Positions 16,271-23,291 of a DNA stretch of 64,000 nucleotides are shown here, one piece after another. The notes below the pieces were generated by a model. That model was not told the DNA's origin, ran no database searches, and saw nothing but the letters and a program-made list of their open reading frames with translations. Origin of the DNA: Marinoscillum sp965229915 (lineage in GTDB: Bacteria > Bacteroidota > Bacteroidia > Cytophagales > Cyclobacteriaceae). How positions within the stretch are numbered: position 1 is the first letter of the stretch; the number at the start of each line of letters is the position of its first letter. The stretch is taken from assembly GCF_965229915.1 (NCBI RefSeq), contig NZ_CBDDJZ010000001.1:3534001-3598000 (forward strand). Reading direction: 5' to 3'. Position numbers and translations under genes: made by a program.

Positions 16271-16591
16271 ATGACATTCACAGAAATAGACCGAACAACC
16301 ATGCAGTCTTTGTGTACTCTAGCCAAGTTGGTGAGTAATCCGGAGGCCAAGAGGGAGGAGATTGTAGTCATCGGCCAGCACCTAGGTGTGCCTAAAGATG
16401 ACACACTCGAAGTGTTAGAAGAGTGGGAAGAGTACGACATTCTCCATTTAAAGAATGAAGAGGATAAAAGGAGATTTGTGAAGTACTGTTTTTCCTTCAT
16501 GACACAAGAGTATAACCCCAAATCGTCTGAAGTAGAGCTGTATGGAGAAGTACTGAGCTCTCTGGGACTAGAGACCAGATCAGATAATTAA
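16271..16591 (+). CDS. Hypothetical small helical protein
   Basis: 106 residues, acidic, no signal peptide. An all-helical pattern (LCTLAKLVSNPEAKREEIVVIGQHLGVPKDDTLEVLEEW) faintly resembles the TerB-like helical fold, but I cannot assign it. A Glu/Asp-rich stretch lies in the second half. The gene sits downstream of a perfect LacI-type palindrome and ends at a strong terminator, so it appears to be a separately regulated monocistronic gene. Confidence 0.65.
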   Translation: MTFTEIDRTTMQSLCTLAKLVSNPEAKREEIVVIGQHLGVPKDDTLEVLEEWEEYDILHLKNEEDKRRFVKYCFSFMTQEYNPKSSEVELYGEVLSSLGLETRSDN

Positions 16592-16627
16592 CAATGTTAC
16601 CCTAAACAACATCTAAAGTGAAAATGG

Positions 16628-16655
16628 TCCCGGGATTACCCGGGATTATTTTTTT
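16628..16655. terminator. Intrinsic terminator
   Basis: 7-bp GC-rich stem TCCCGGG (16628-16634) / CCCGGGA (16639-16645) with an ATTA loop, then a T-rich tail TTATTTTTTT. It ends the 106-residue gene and touches the stop codon of the convergent gene at 16654. Confidence 0.8.
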
Positions 16656-17553
16656 AACGATACTTGGGCGAATCGTACTCTGCCATCCAGTCTCGGATGA
16701 GGACAGTGGGTGTGGTATTATCCCAGATGAGTTCATTCGTATTGATGAGTTTGATTCCAAGTGTTTCGTCAGAGTAGTTGATTTCCGGACCATCTTTTCG
16801 CATGAGTTGGTGCTGTTTCAAACCGGCATTGGATATGGATGTAACTTCCAATTGATCTCCGAGGCTGATGACATGTTTTGCTATTAACTCATTCGTTTTG
16901 GAACTGACAGTTAGCTCTATCACATTATCAAACAGGTTATTGACTACCCATCGGGTGCCAGACTCTTCTATAAACTGGCCATGGAGCATTCGCTTCAATG
17001 AGTTCATATTGGACCTATGATCCTGGTTGTAGACTCGAGTGGAAAGCCTGATTACTTCCTCTAATTTCTGAGCGATGGTTTCCGAATAATTCTGAGCGCT
17101 ATCCTCCAAAAAGCTGGGAATAGACAGGTAAATGAATGACTGATTGGTTGATAGCCGGCCGTTTTTTACGCGTTTGATCGATTTTTCAAAGGCTCCTATT
17201 CGGATGGTTTTACCTTTTACCAGTCTTCCCGTATTGCTTTCGGTTTCTGATACTTGAATGGTGTAGGGGTTTAACTCTTCCAACCGGAAGTTTAGCTGGA
17301 GGTAGGTTTTATCTGAAACGGCCTCCAGGTGCGGTGAAGCAATGTTTTTAATGGTTACTGTTTCTGAGGACTCGTTGAAGGTAAACCGATTGATCCACCA
17401 TTCATCGTCACTTTCGTTGTAATAATTGTAAGTGAGTTTGTCTTCCAGCCATTCAATGGTGGATTCCAGACGGAGGCTATCTTCGTACTTGTTTTGAGCG
17501 AGCAGAGTATGACCTACACATAAGATTATCAGGAAAGTGGATAGGTTTTTCAT
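16654..17553 (-). CDS. Secreted hypothetical protein
   Basis: 299 residues with a signal peptide (FLIILCVGHTLLAQ, cleavage near residue 20). The rest is soluble with many aromatic and charged residues and alternating strands. No family recognised. The recurring pattern (long acidic segment with DDEWWINRF, later FEKSIKRVKNGRL and SIPSFLEDSAQNYSETIAQKL) offers no catalytic motif. The ATG lies only four nucleotides after a structured intergenic element, so that structure may act on its translation. Confidence 0.7.
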   Translation of the reverse strand: MKNLSTFLIILCVGHTLLAQNKYEDSLRLESTIEWLEDKLTYNYYNESDDEWWINRFTFNESSETVTIKNIASPHLEAVSDKTYLQLNFRLEELNPYTIQVSETESNTGRLVKGKTIRIGAFEKSIKRVKNGRLSTNQSFIYLSIPSFLEDSAQNYSETIAQKLEEVIRLSTRVYNQDHRSNMNSLKRMLHGQFIEESGTRWVVNNLFDNVIELTVSSKTNELIAKHVISLGDQLEVTSISNAGLKQHQLMRKDGPEINYSDETLGIKLINTNELIWDNTTPTVLIRDWMAEYDSPKYR

Positions 17554-17557
17554 AGCT

Positions 17558-17687
17558 GTCAGGATTCCTTAACCCAAATTATGCGATTCGCATAACTTGC
17601 CTTTTGGTTGACGACCCTCAACTGGGGATGCCCGGATGGTCCGTCGCTGCGGTTATCCTGACAAAGATTCCTGAGTAAGGAATTTTT
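17558..17687. ncRNA. Structured intergenic element with terminator-like end; possible switch or small RNA
   Basis: A closing helix GTCAGGAT (17558-17565) / ATCCTGAC (17655-17662), continued by AACC (17571-17574) / GGTT (17651-17654), encloses about 75 nt. That interior holds a strong hairpin TTATGCGA (17579-17586) / TCGCATAA (17588-17595) and further short hairpins. Read on the plus strand it is followed by a hairpin ATTCC (17667-17671) / GGAAT (17679-17683) with a T tail. ATTCCTTA at 17564-17571 can alternatively pair with TAAGGAAT at 17676-17683, giving mutually exclusive folds. Read on the minus strand it is the 5' UTR of the 299-residue gene. I do not recognise a known family, and the strand is undecided. 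Confidence 0.45.
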
Positions 17688-17712
17688 CGTCATTATTCAA
17701 TGGGATATTTGA

Positions 17713-17742
17713 TTTGAAAAAATATTCTATTGAATAATCTTG
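17713..17742 (+). promoter_or_regulatory. Candidate promoter of rarA
   Basis: TTTG at 17713-17716, 18-nt spacer, TAATCTTG at 17735-17742 (seven of eight consensus positions). The predicted 5' UTR is about 27 nt. A 10-bp inverted repeat ATTATTCAAT (17692-17701) / ATTGAATAAT (17729-17738) brackets it and could be an operator. Confidence 0.55.
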
Positions 17743-17774
17743 GATAAAATTAACCAATAACTTTAAGTCAAATC

Positions 17775-19046
17775 ATGTTTCAGGATAATTCACCACTTGC
17801 GGAAAGAATGCGGCCTTCTACTCTCGACCAGTTGATCGGTCAAGAGCATCTGGTTGGTGCTAAAGGTATCTTACGGAGATCAATTGAGGCGGGTCGGGTC
17901 CCATCTATGATCCTGTGGGGACCTCCAGGCACTGGAAAAACAACCCTCGCCAATATCATAGCCAATCAGGTGAAAATGGCCTTTCATACTTTAAGTGCCA
18001 TTAGTTCAGGTGTGAAGGATGTGAGAGATGTCATCAACAACATTCGGTCTGGTAGCAAAGCCATTCTATTTATCGATGAGATCCATCGCTTCAACAAAAG
18101 TCAGCAGGATGCACTTCTTGGGGCGGTAGAAAAGGGGACGATTACCTTGATCGGAGCCACCACTGAAAATCCGAGTTTTGAGGTTAACGCGGCATTACTC
18201 TCCAGGTGTCAGGTGTACACGCTCAACCACCTGGACAAAGAGCACCTCAAACGGATTATTGAGCAGGCAATGTCCCAGGATGTGGAGATGAAGAAGGTAA
18301 GTGTGACTATCAAAGAAACAGAGGCCCTATTCAACCTGTCTGGTGGCGATGCACGTAAGCTGCTGAACCTCTTTGAGCTGGTGGTAAAAACTTTCGAGAA
18401 GAATGGTAAATCAGAGTTGACTGATGAGCGGGTTATCGATGTGGCCCAGCGCAAAACCGTACTCTACGACAAGAAAGGGGAGATGCACTACGACATCATT
18501 TCTGCATTTATCAAGTCTATCCGAGGCAGTGATCCCAACGCAGCAGTGTATTACCTGGCTCGAATGATTGAAGGAGGCGAGGATGTGAAATTTATTGCAC
18601 GCAGACTATTGATTTTAGCTTCAGAGGATATCGGTAATGCCAACCCCACAGCTTTGGTCATGGCCAACACAACATTTCAGGCTGTGAATGTCATTGGCTA
18701 CCCCGAGTCTCGAATCATTTTGTCACAATGTGTGACCTACCTGGCTTGTTCACCAAAAAGCAATGCCAGCTACATGGCCATCAACAAAGCACAAGCTGAA
18801 GTTAGCAAAAGTGGTGATCTGCCTGTACCGATGGCTATTCGAAATGCGCCAACTAAACTCATGAAAGATCAGGGATACGGGCAGGGGTATAAATACGCAC
18901 ATGATTTCCCCGGTAATTTTGCAGAAATGGAGTTTCTCCCTGATGCCTTGAGCAATACTCCTTTTTATGATCCTGGCAAAAACCCACGGGAAGAGGAGAT
19001 GCGCAAATTCTTGCGGAATCGCTGGAAGGATAAATACGGATACTAG
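17775..19046 (+). CDS. rarA: Replication-associated recombination protein A (AAA ATPase)
   Basis: MgsA/RarA/WRNIP1-family clamp-loader-like ATPase acting at stalled replication forks. The N-terminal PLAERMRPSTLDQLIGQEHL is diagnostic. Walker A is GPPGTGKTT (about residues 48-56), Walker B ILFIDEIHRF, sensor 1 IGATTENPSF, and the arginine-finger region LLSRCQV. The C-terminal tetramerisation domain carries RGSDPNAAVYYLARMIEGGED and GYGQGYKYAHD. Length 423 is normal. It has its own predicted promoter and overlaps the convergent phosphatase gene by 4 nt. Confidence 0.95.
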   Translation: MFQDNSPLAERMRPSTLDQLIGQEHLVGAKGILRRSIEAGRVPSMILWGPPGTGKTTLANIIANQVKMAFHTLSAISSGVKDVRDVINNIRSGSKAILFIDEIHRFNKSQQDALLGAVEKGTITLIGATTENPSFEVNAALLSRCQVYTLNHLDKEHLKRIIEQAMSQDVEMKKVSVTIKETEALFNLSGGDARKLLNLFELVVKTFEKNGKSELTDERVIDVAQRKTVLYDKKGEMHYDIISAFIKSIRGSDPNAAVYYLARMIEGGEDVKFIARRLLILASEDIGNANPTALVMANTTFQAVNVIGYPESRIILSQCVTYLACSPKSNASYMAINKAQAEVSKSGDLPVPMAIRNAPTKLMKDQGYGQGYKYAHDFPGNFAEMEFLPDALSNTPFYDPGKNPREEEMRKFLRNRWKDKYGY

Positions 19047-20083
19047 ACGGTCAGGATCATCATGGTTTGATCATCCAGTGGTTCTGTTGCCCCTTTGAAA
19101 TAGTCAAACTGCCTATTAAAATCTTCGATGGTAGCACCGGTGGGTAATTCTCTAACCAGCTGCATGAGTCCTTTGGTGCCGAGTTTGCGTTGATTGGCAT
19201 TGTCAAACTGGTCAGTGATTCCATCGGAGTAGATAAAAATCTGGTCACCTTTTTGGGCCTCTATGTTGGCCAGTTCCACCTGTCCTTTGACCAGAGATCT
19301 TTTACTAGACCGATAGTTGGTGCAGCTTTCGGCATTTTTATAAATTATATTGATTCCAGATCCTGCAAAGGAAAGTGAGTTGTTTCTTTTGTCCAGATAG
19401 ATAAAACCTAGCTCTGCATCGAAGACATTCAATGCTTCGTTTTCCATCAGATCATACATTTGGGTATGAAATTCAGTAATTGACTCAGCCAGATTAGTCG
19501 GCGGAAGTTTGAAAAAATGCTTCAATAGAGTCATTACAGACATGCCTATAAGAGCACCCTGCATCCCATGACCAGTGCAGTCTCCTACTACCACGAAGTT
19601 TTTATACTGATAGTCTCGGGTCCAGTAAAAGTCACCTCCAGGTGCTTCAAATGGATTAAAAAAGATCTCTGCTTTGGTGTAGGCCTTTTGAAAATGCTGA
19701 ATTGGTTGGCCCAAAGATTCATGAATCCTGGTGCTGTCATCCACAGATGTGTCTGCCGTAATGATCGTTTTTTCAGGCTGAGGCTGTAGCTCCGATTTCT
19801 CCGGCTTTACATACTCTCCATCCAGTCCGGATTTCACCTTCGCTATCAGTCGAGCATAGTCTCTTACGGGACCTTCTATGAACCTTATTTTGTTGTTTTC
19901 CTCTGTAAAATAAATGAACGTCTCATCGTCAAATTCTATAGTCAGAGCTTCAAGTTTTTCACTGATCATCTTTTCACAATACTTGTGCACTAACGGATCG
20001 CTGCTGCGAGTAGAATTATTGACTTTCAGGTGCACTTCCTGATTGTCGGGCTCATAATGACCTAGTAAACTGACCGATTGCAT
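19043..20083 (-). CDS. SpoIIE-type PP2C serine/threonine phosphatase
   Basis: 346 residues. The N-terminal 110 residues are a small alpha/beta region of unknown type (LGHYEPDNQEVHLKV...). The C-terminal SpoIIE domain (about 130-346) shows the metal-binding PGGDFYWTRDY, VVVGDCTGHGMQGALIGMS, GAGINII-like SFAGSGINIIY, and FIYSDGITDQFD with the final DDQTMMIL. All the Asp ligands are visible, so it should be active. It lies 12 nt downstream of a small unknown protein and 327 nt downstream of a Roadblock/LC7-like protein in the same operon, suggesting a dedicated phosphatase signalling module without a Rsb-type switch kinase. Confidence 0.88.
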   Translation of the reverse strand: MQSVSLLGHYEPDNQEVHLKVNNSTRSSDPLVHKYCEKMISEKLEALTIEFDDETFIYFTEENNKIRFIEGPVRDYARLIAKVKSGLDGEYVKPEKSELQPQPEKTIITADTSVDDSTRIHESLGQPIQHFQKAYTKAEIFFNPFEAPGGDFYWTRDYQYKNFVVVGDCTGHGMQGALIGMSVMTLLKHFFKLPPTNLAESITEFHTQMYDLMENEALNVFDAELGFIYLDKRNNSLSFAGSGINIIYKNAESCTNYRSSKRSLVKGQVELANIEAQKGDQIFIYSDGITDQFDNANQRKLGTKGLMQLVRELPTGATIEDFNRQFDYFKGATEPLDDQTMMILTV

Positions 20084-20095
20084 AGTGGGTATGTT

Positions 20096-20404
20096 TTAGG
20101 TAGAAGTGATGGCATTGGTACGGATAGACTGAGAGATCTTACCCGCAACGCTTTTCATGATGCCTATGTTGTAAACCGTATCGCTGGCTGTGATTTTGAG
20201 AAACAAATGCGGGGTGATCTTTTGATAGATGAATAGAGATGGTTGTTTTTGGATAAATATGGCGGATGTTCCTTCTAAAAGTGGCAAATCAGCCAGCAGA
20301 GCGTCCCTTTGAATATCGTCTCCCTCCAATAGATCAATATGTCCGTCGGGGACATATTGATCTTTATAAGCATTGATCTGTTCAGCAAATCTTTCCTTAA
20401 GCAT
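20096..20404 (-). CDS. Small protein related to its Roadblock/LC7-like neighbour
   Basis: 102 residues, cytoplasmic. The C-terminal half (HLFLKITASDTVYNIGIMKSVAGKISQSI) parallels the C-terminus of the 125-residue neighbour (YIIYMASDKSTNVGIVRKVIKAISGEIQ): a shared ASD, a N-x-G-I-x-K/R core and an alternating helix. The N-terminal half is different. I infer a diverged Roadblock-like partner. It sits 6 nt after the neighbour and 12 nt before the PP2C phosphatase, so the three are co-transcribed. Confidence 0.6.
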   Translation of the reverse strand: MLKERFAEQINAYKDQYVPDGHIDLLEGDDIQRDALLADLPLLEGTSAIFIQKQPSLFIYQKITPHLFLKITASDTVYNIGIMKSVAGKISQSIRTNAITST

Positions 20405-20410
20405 AAATAC

Positions 20411-20788
20411 CTAGTTTAAGGCAGATTGGATCTCACCACTAATGGCTTTTATCACCTTTCTGACGATCCCTACGTTGGTAGATTTGTCAGACGCCATGTA
20501 GATGATGTACTTTTCATCGGTGGTCGGCTGGATCAAATGGATCTGCGAAGAAAGTTCGATGATCATCAATTCAATGTGCTCTTTCTGCATGCCCATGGCA
20601 TTTTTTGCTTTGATCTTAGCTTTGATCACCTCGGCGTTGTAGGCGCTGGCGGCATCCAGGTCAAATTTGTCGTCCACAATAAGTGAACCGTGGGATAATC
20701 CTGATTCTATTTCTACGGCTGAAATTGCCTTGAGACCAGAGATTTCTTTTTTCGCATGTTCAAATGCTTTTTCTACTTTGTTTGACAT
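20411..20788 (-). CDS. Roadblock/LC7-like domain protein
   Basis: 125 residues. A leading helix EKAFEHAKKEISGLKAISAVEIESG, strands IHLIQPTTDEKYIIYMASD, and a final helix VGIVRKVIKAISGEIQ follow the alpha-beta-beta-alpha-beta-beta-beta-alpha order of Roadblock/LC7 proteins. Those proteins usually dimerise and scaffold small GTPases or regulators. No GTPase is adjacent; a SpoIIE phosphatase is. It is the first gene of a three-gene minus-strand operon, with inverted repeats upstream that may control it. Confidence 0.7.
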   Translation of the reverse strand: MSNKVEKAFEHAKKEISGLKAISAVEIESGLSHGSLIVDDKFDLDAASAYNAEVIKAKIKAKNAMGMQKEHIELMIIELSSQIHLIQPTTDEKYIIYMASDKSTNVGIVRKVIKAISGEIQSALN

Positions 20789-20825
20789 AATGATGATAGT
20801 TAGTCGTGATAAAAATGTAACAGCT

Positions 20826-20850
20826 CATCTAATGGTATGTCCGTTAGATG
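20826..20850. promoter_or_regulatory. Inverted repeat upstream of the Roadblock-phosphatase operon
   Basis: CATCTAA (20826-20832) and TTAGATG (20844-20850) form a 7-bp inverted repeat with an 11-nt centre, about 40 nt upstream of the first gene. It could be an operator or a leader hairpin. Confidence 0.35.
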
Positions 20851-20886
20851 TGTCATTTGTCAAACCGGCTAGTCGATGGTAAAATG

Positions 20887-20900
20887 AAAGTACGTACTTT
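20887..20900. promoter_or_regulatory. 14-bp perfect palindrome
   Basis: AAAGTACGTACTTT is fully self-complementary and lies in the divergent region between the Roadblock operon and hutI. It is a dimeric-regulator site candidate, target unknown. Confidence 0.4.
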
Positions 20901-20969
20901 ATAAGGAAATGTGTTCGTCGATTTCGATGAAAAAACCATATTTGTTGCCGAAAAATCAACATTTACCAG

Positions 20970-21014
20970 ACTTGCCTAGAGATGTAAAACAATCTCTTAG
21001 GTAACTTGCCTAAG
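20970..21014 (+). promoter_or_regulatory. hut leader with overlapping alternative hairpins
   Basis: ACTTGCCTA occurs twice (20970-20978, 21004-21012). The segment can fold as CCTAGAGAT / ATCTCTTAGG (20975-21001, one bulge) or as CTTAGG / CCTAAG (20996-21014). The two share the central strand and so exclude each other. A weak promoter TTTG-N19-TA (20941-20965) precedes it. The hutI ATG is 16 nt downstream. Confidence 0.35.
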
Positions 21015-21029
21015 TTAAATTCACACAAC

Positions 21030-22247
21030 ATGAACAACACCAAAATTATTGGCCCTTTTACACAAATCGTACCCCTAAGTGGTTTGTCTTTGAAAGGAAG
21101 TATTGCGGATGAGGATCTGACTCTTTTTGATAATCACTGGATAACAGTGACTAATGGAAAGGTAGAGTCATTCGATGCTAAGCCAAATCTATCCAGTGCT
21201 GATGAAGTGGTGGAGATTGCTGAGAAGCATGTATTGGTACCAGGATTAGTCGACTGCCATACCCACATGATTTGGGGAGGCAATCGGGCGCAGGATTACT
21301 CCATGCGGATGGCCGGAAAGTCCTATCAGGAAATCCTCGCCAATGGTGGTGGAATTTTTGATTCGGTGCGAAAAACGCAGGAAGCTGCCTCGGGTGAATT
21401 GATGAGTAGCTTTTTGAAGAGAGCCAATCGACACATAGCGGATGGCGTGACCACTGCAGAGGTGAAGTCTGGGTACGGGTTGGAACCTGAACATGAGTTG
21501 AAAATATTGGAAACCCTCTCTCAGGCTCAATCACATACTCCTATTGATATTATTGCTACTTGTCTTGCTGCTCATGTTTGTCCAAAAGACAAGGAGCGGC
21601 AGGAGTTTCTGGATTTGATTATCAGGGATTTGTTGCCAACACTAAAGTCTCAGAGCTTGGCCAAACGGGTAGATATTTTCGTAGAGGACAATGCTTTTCC
21701 TGTGGATATAGCCTTACCATATCTTCAGGAGGCGCGTCGTATGGGGTTTGACATTACGGTGCATGCAGATCAGTTTACCACAGGCGGTAGTGAGTTAGCG
21801 GTTCAGGTAGGAGCATTAAGCGCTGATCATCTGGAAGCTTCAGGAGAAAAAGAAATTAAGTTGCTGGCCGCATCTGACACGGTAGCTGTGGCACTTCCTG
21901 GCGCGTCGCTCGGATTGGGCATGCAATTCACTCCAGCTCGCAAGCTGCTGGATGCCGGGGCGTCCTTGGCTATTTCCACTGACTGGAATCCGGGTTCGGC
22001 ACCTATGGGTGATCTGTTGGTGCAGGCATCTTTGCTGGGCATCTATGAGAAACTATCCAGTGCGGAGTTGCTGGCAGGTATCACATTCCGTGCCGCCCAA
22101 GCCTTGGGATTAAGTGATCGTGGTATACTGGAGCCGGGAAAATTGGCGGATATGATCGCATTTCCACTTCAAGATTTTCGTGAGATCTTTTACAATCAAG
22201 GCAAAGTGAAACCAGACATGGTTTGGAAGAAAGGAGTGCTAGTATGA
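21030..22247 (+). CDS. hutI: Imidazolonepropionase
   Basis: Third step of histidine degradation, hydrolysing 4-imidazolone-5-propanoate to N-formimidoyl-glutamate. Amidohydrolase-superfamily features are visible: LVPGLVDCHTHMIWGG (metal HxH), AEVKSGYGLEPEHELK, the metal His in ITVHADQFTTGG, SADHLEASGE, and the Asp in AISTDWNPGSAPMGDL. I place the start at ATG 21030. A TTG eight codons earlier is in frame but less likely. The stop overlaps the hutG start by ATGA, so hutI and hutG are coupled. hutH and hutU are not in the window. Confidence 0.95.
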   Translation: MNNTKIIGPFTQIVPLSGLSLKGSIADEDLTLFDNHWITVTNGKVESFDAKPNLSSADEVVEIAEKHVLVPGLVDCHTHMIWGGNRAQDYSMRMAGKSYQEILANGGGIFDSVRKTQEAASGELMSSFLKRANRHIADGVTTAEVKSGYGLEPEHELKILETLSQAQSHTPIDIIATCLAAHVCPKDKERQEFLDLIIRDLLPTLKSQSLAKRVDIFVEDNAFPVDIALPYLQEARRMGFDITVHADQFTTGGSELAVQVGALSADHLEASGEKEIKLLAASDTVAVALPGASLGLGMQFTPARKLLDAGASLAISTDWNPGSAPMGDLLVQASLLGIYEKLSSAELLAGITFRAAQALGLSDRGILEPGKLADMIAFPLQDFREIFYNQGKVKPDMVWKKGVLV

Positions 22248-23218
22248 GCTATGTGACGACAACTCGTGAAAAGTGGTTTGGGAGAATTGATCCAGCCGGT
22301 TCGGAAGATACATTTTACTGGCATCAAGTGGTCCAGTTTCAGTCTGTGGATACTTTGCCAGACAGTCATCAACCTAATCAGATTGTTTTTTTAGGCTATC
22401 AGTCTGACGAAGGCGTGAAGCGAAACTCTGGAAGAGTTGGTGCAGCCAAAGGGCCAGAAGCGCTGCGAGCAGCATTGAGTAAGATGGCCTTGCATTTTGA
22501 ACCCAACCACTACCAGTTGATAGATGTGGGAGATGTAGTGACGGATGGGTCTGACCTGGAGCAATCACAACTAGAACTGGCAGAAAAGGTGGAGAAACTG
22601 CTAAGAAAAGGATATCTACCCATAGTCCTGGGTGGTGGTCATGAGATTTCCTACGGTCATGGCACAGGTATTCGTCAATGGATTGGGTCTGAAAAAAAAC
22701 TTGGGATTATTAACCTGGATGCGCATTTTGACTTGCGTCCCTACCCGGCAGGACCACACTCTGGCTCTCCATTTCGCCAATTAATGGATGATTGTTATAG
22801 CGAAGGGACTACTTTCCATTATTTACCCATTGGGATCAACCCTGCGGGAAATCAAAAAGTGTTGTTTGAGGTACATCGTGCAGCAGGTCAGCAATATGTT
22901 TCACAGAAGGATCTGGAGTATGGTATTGACAATTGCCTCAGTGAGATCAACCAGTTTTCAGAGGAGGTGGATCATCTATACCTGACGTTGGATCTGGATG
23001 TGCTGCCAGCATCTGCAGCTCCTGGTGTAAGTGCTCCAGCAGCCTTTGGTGTGGATCCGGTGATCATTCGTCGACTAGTTGATCATATCTTTTCTACTGG
23101 CAAAGTGGTCAGTTTTGATGTGGCGGAGCTCAACCCGCTCTATGATGATGGACGCACAGCCAAATTAGCCGCTTCAATTATTTATGATATCGTAATGAAG
23201 TATTCACTAGACCAATAA
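22244..23218 (+). CDS. hutG: Formimidoylglutamase (arginase family)
   Basis: Final step of the hut pathway: N-formimidoyl-glutamate to glutamate plus formamide. Arginase-fold metal ligands are present in GGGHEISYGHGTG, NLDAHFDLRP and TLDLDVLPASAAPGVSAPA, followed by SFDVAELNPLYDDGRTAKLAA. Length and context fit HutG rather than arginase or agmatinase. The ATG at 22244 overlaps the hutI stop. An earlier in-frame TTG (22223) is unlikely. Confidence 0.93.
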   Translation: MSYVTTTREKWFGRIDPAGSEDTFYWHQVVQFQSVDTLPDSHQPNQIVFLGYQSDEGVKRNSGRVGAAKGPEALRAALSKMALHFEPNHYQLIDVGDVVTDGSDLEQSQLELAEKVEKLLRKGYLPIVLGGGHEISYGHGTGIRQWIGSEKKLGIINLDAHFDLRPYPAGPHSGSPFRQLMDDCYSEGTTFHYLPIGINPAGNQKVLFEVHRAAGQQYVSQKDLEYGIDNCLSEINQFSEEVDHLYLTLDLDVLPASAAPGVSAPAAFGVDPVIIRRLVDHIFSTGKVVSFDVAELNPLYDDGRTAKLAASIIYDIVMKYSLDQ

Positions 23219-23255
23219 ACGGATCATTTGGTCGAACAAGCTGGGTTTTAGGATT

Positions 23256-23285
23256 TGATTTGGTTAATTTCCTCTGACCAAATCA
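23256..23285. promoter_or_regulatory. Inverted repeat immediately before the NarL-type kinase gene
   Basis: TGATTTGGT (23256-23264) and ACCAAATCA (23277-23285) form a 9-bp inverted repeat with a 12-nt centre, ending 6 nt before the kinase ATG. It may be an operator, possibly for autoregulation by the LuxR-type regulator, or a hut terminator without a clear T tail. Confidence 0.35.
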
Positions 23286-23291
23286 TCTAGC

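Noticed and set aside
17558..17687. Idea that the element is the small SRP RNA or a known riboswitch class
   Set aside because: The conserved SRP core (GGAAG...AGCAG) and the consensus cores of TPP, cobalamin, c-di-GMP, THF and SAM aptamers are not present on either strand.
21246..21530. 94-codon minus-strand ORF inside hutI
   Set aside because: Shadow of the conserved metal-binding region of imidazolonepropionase.
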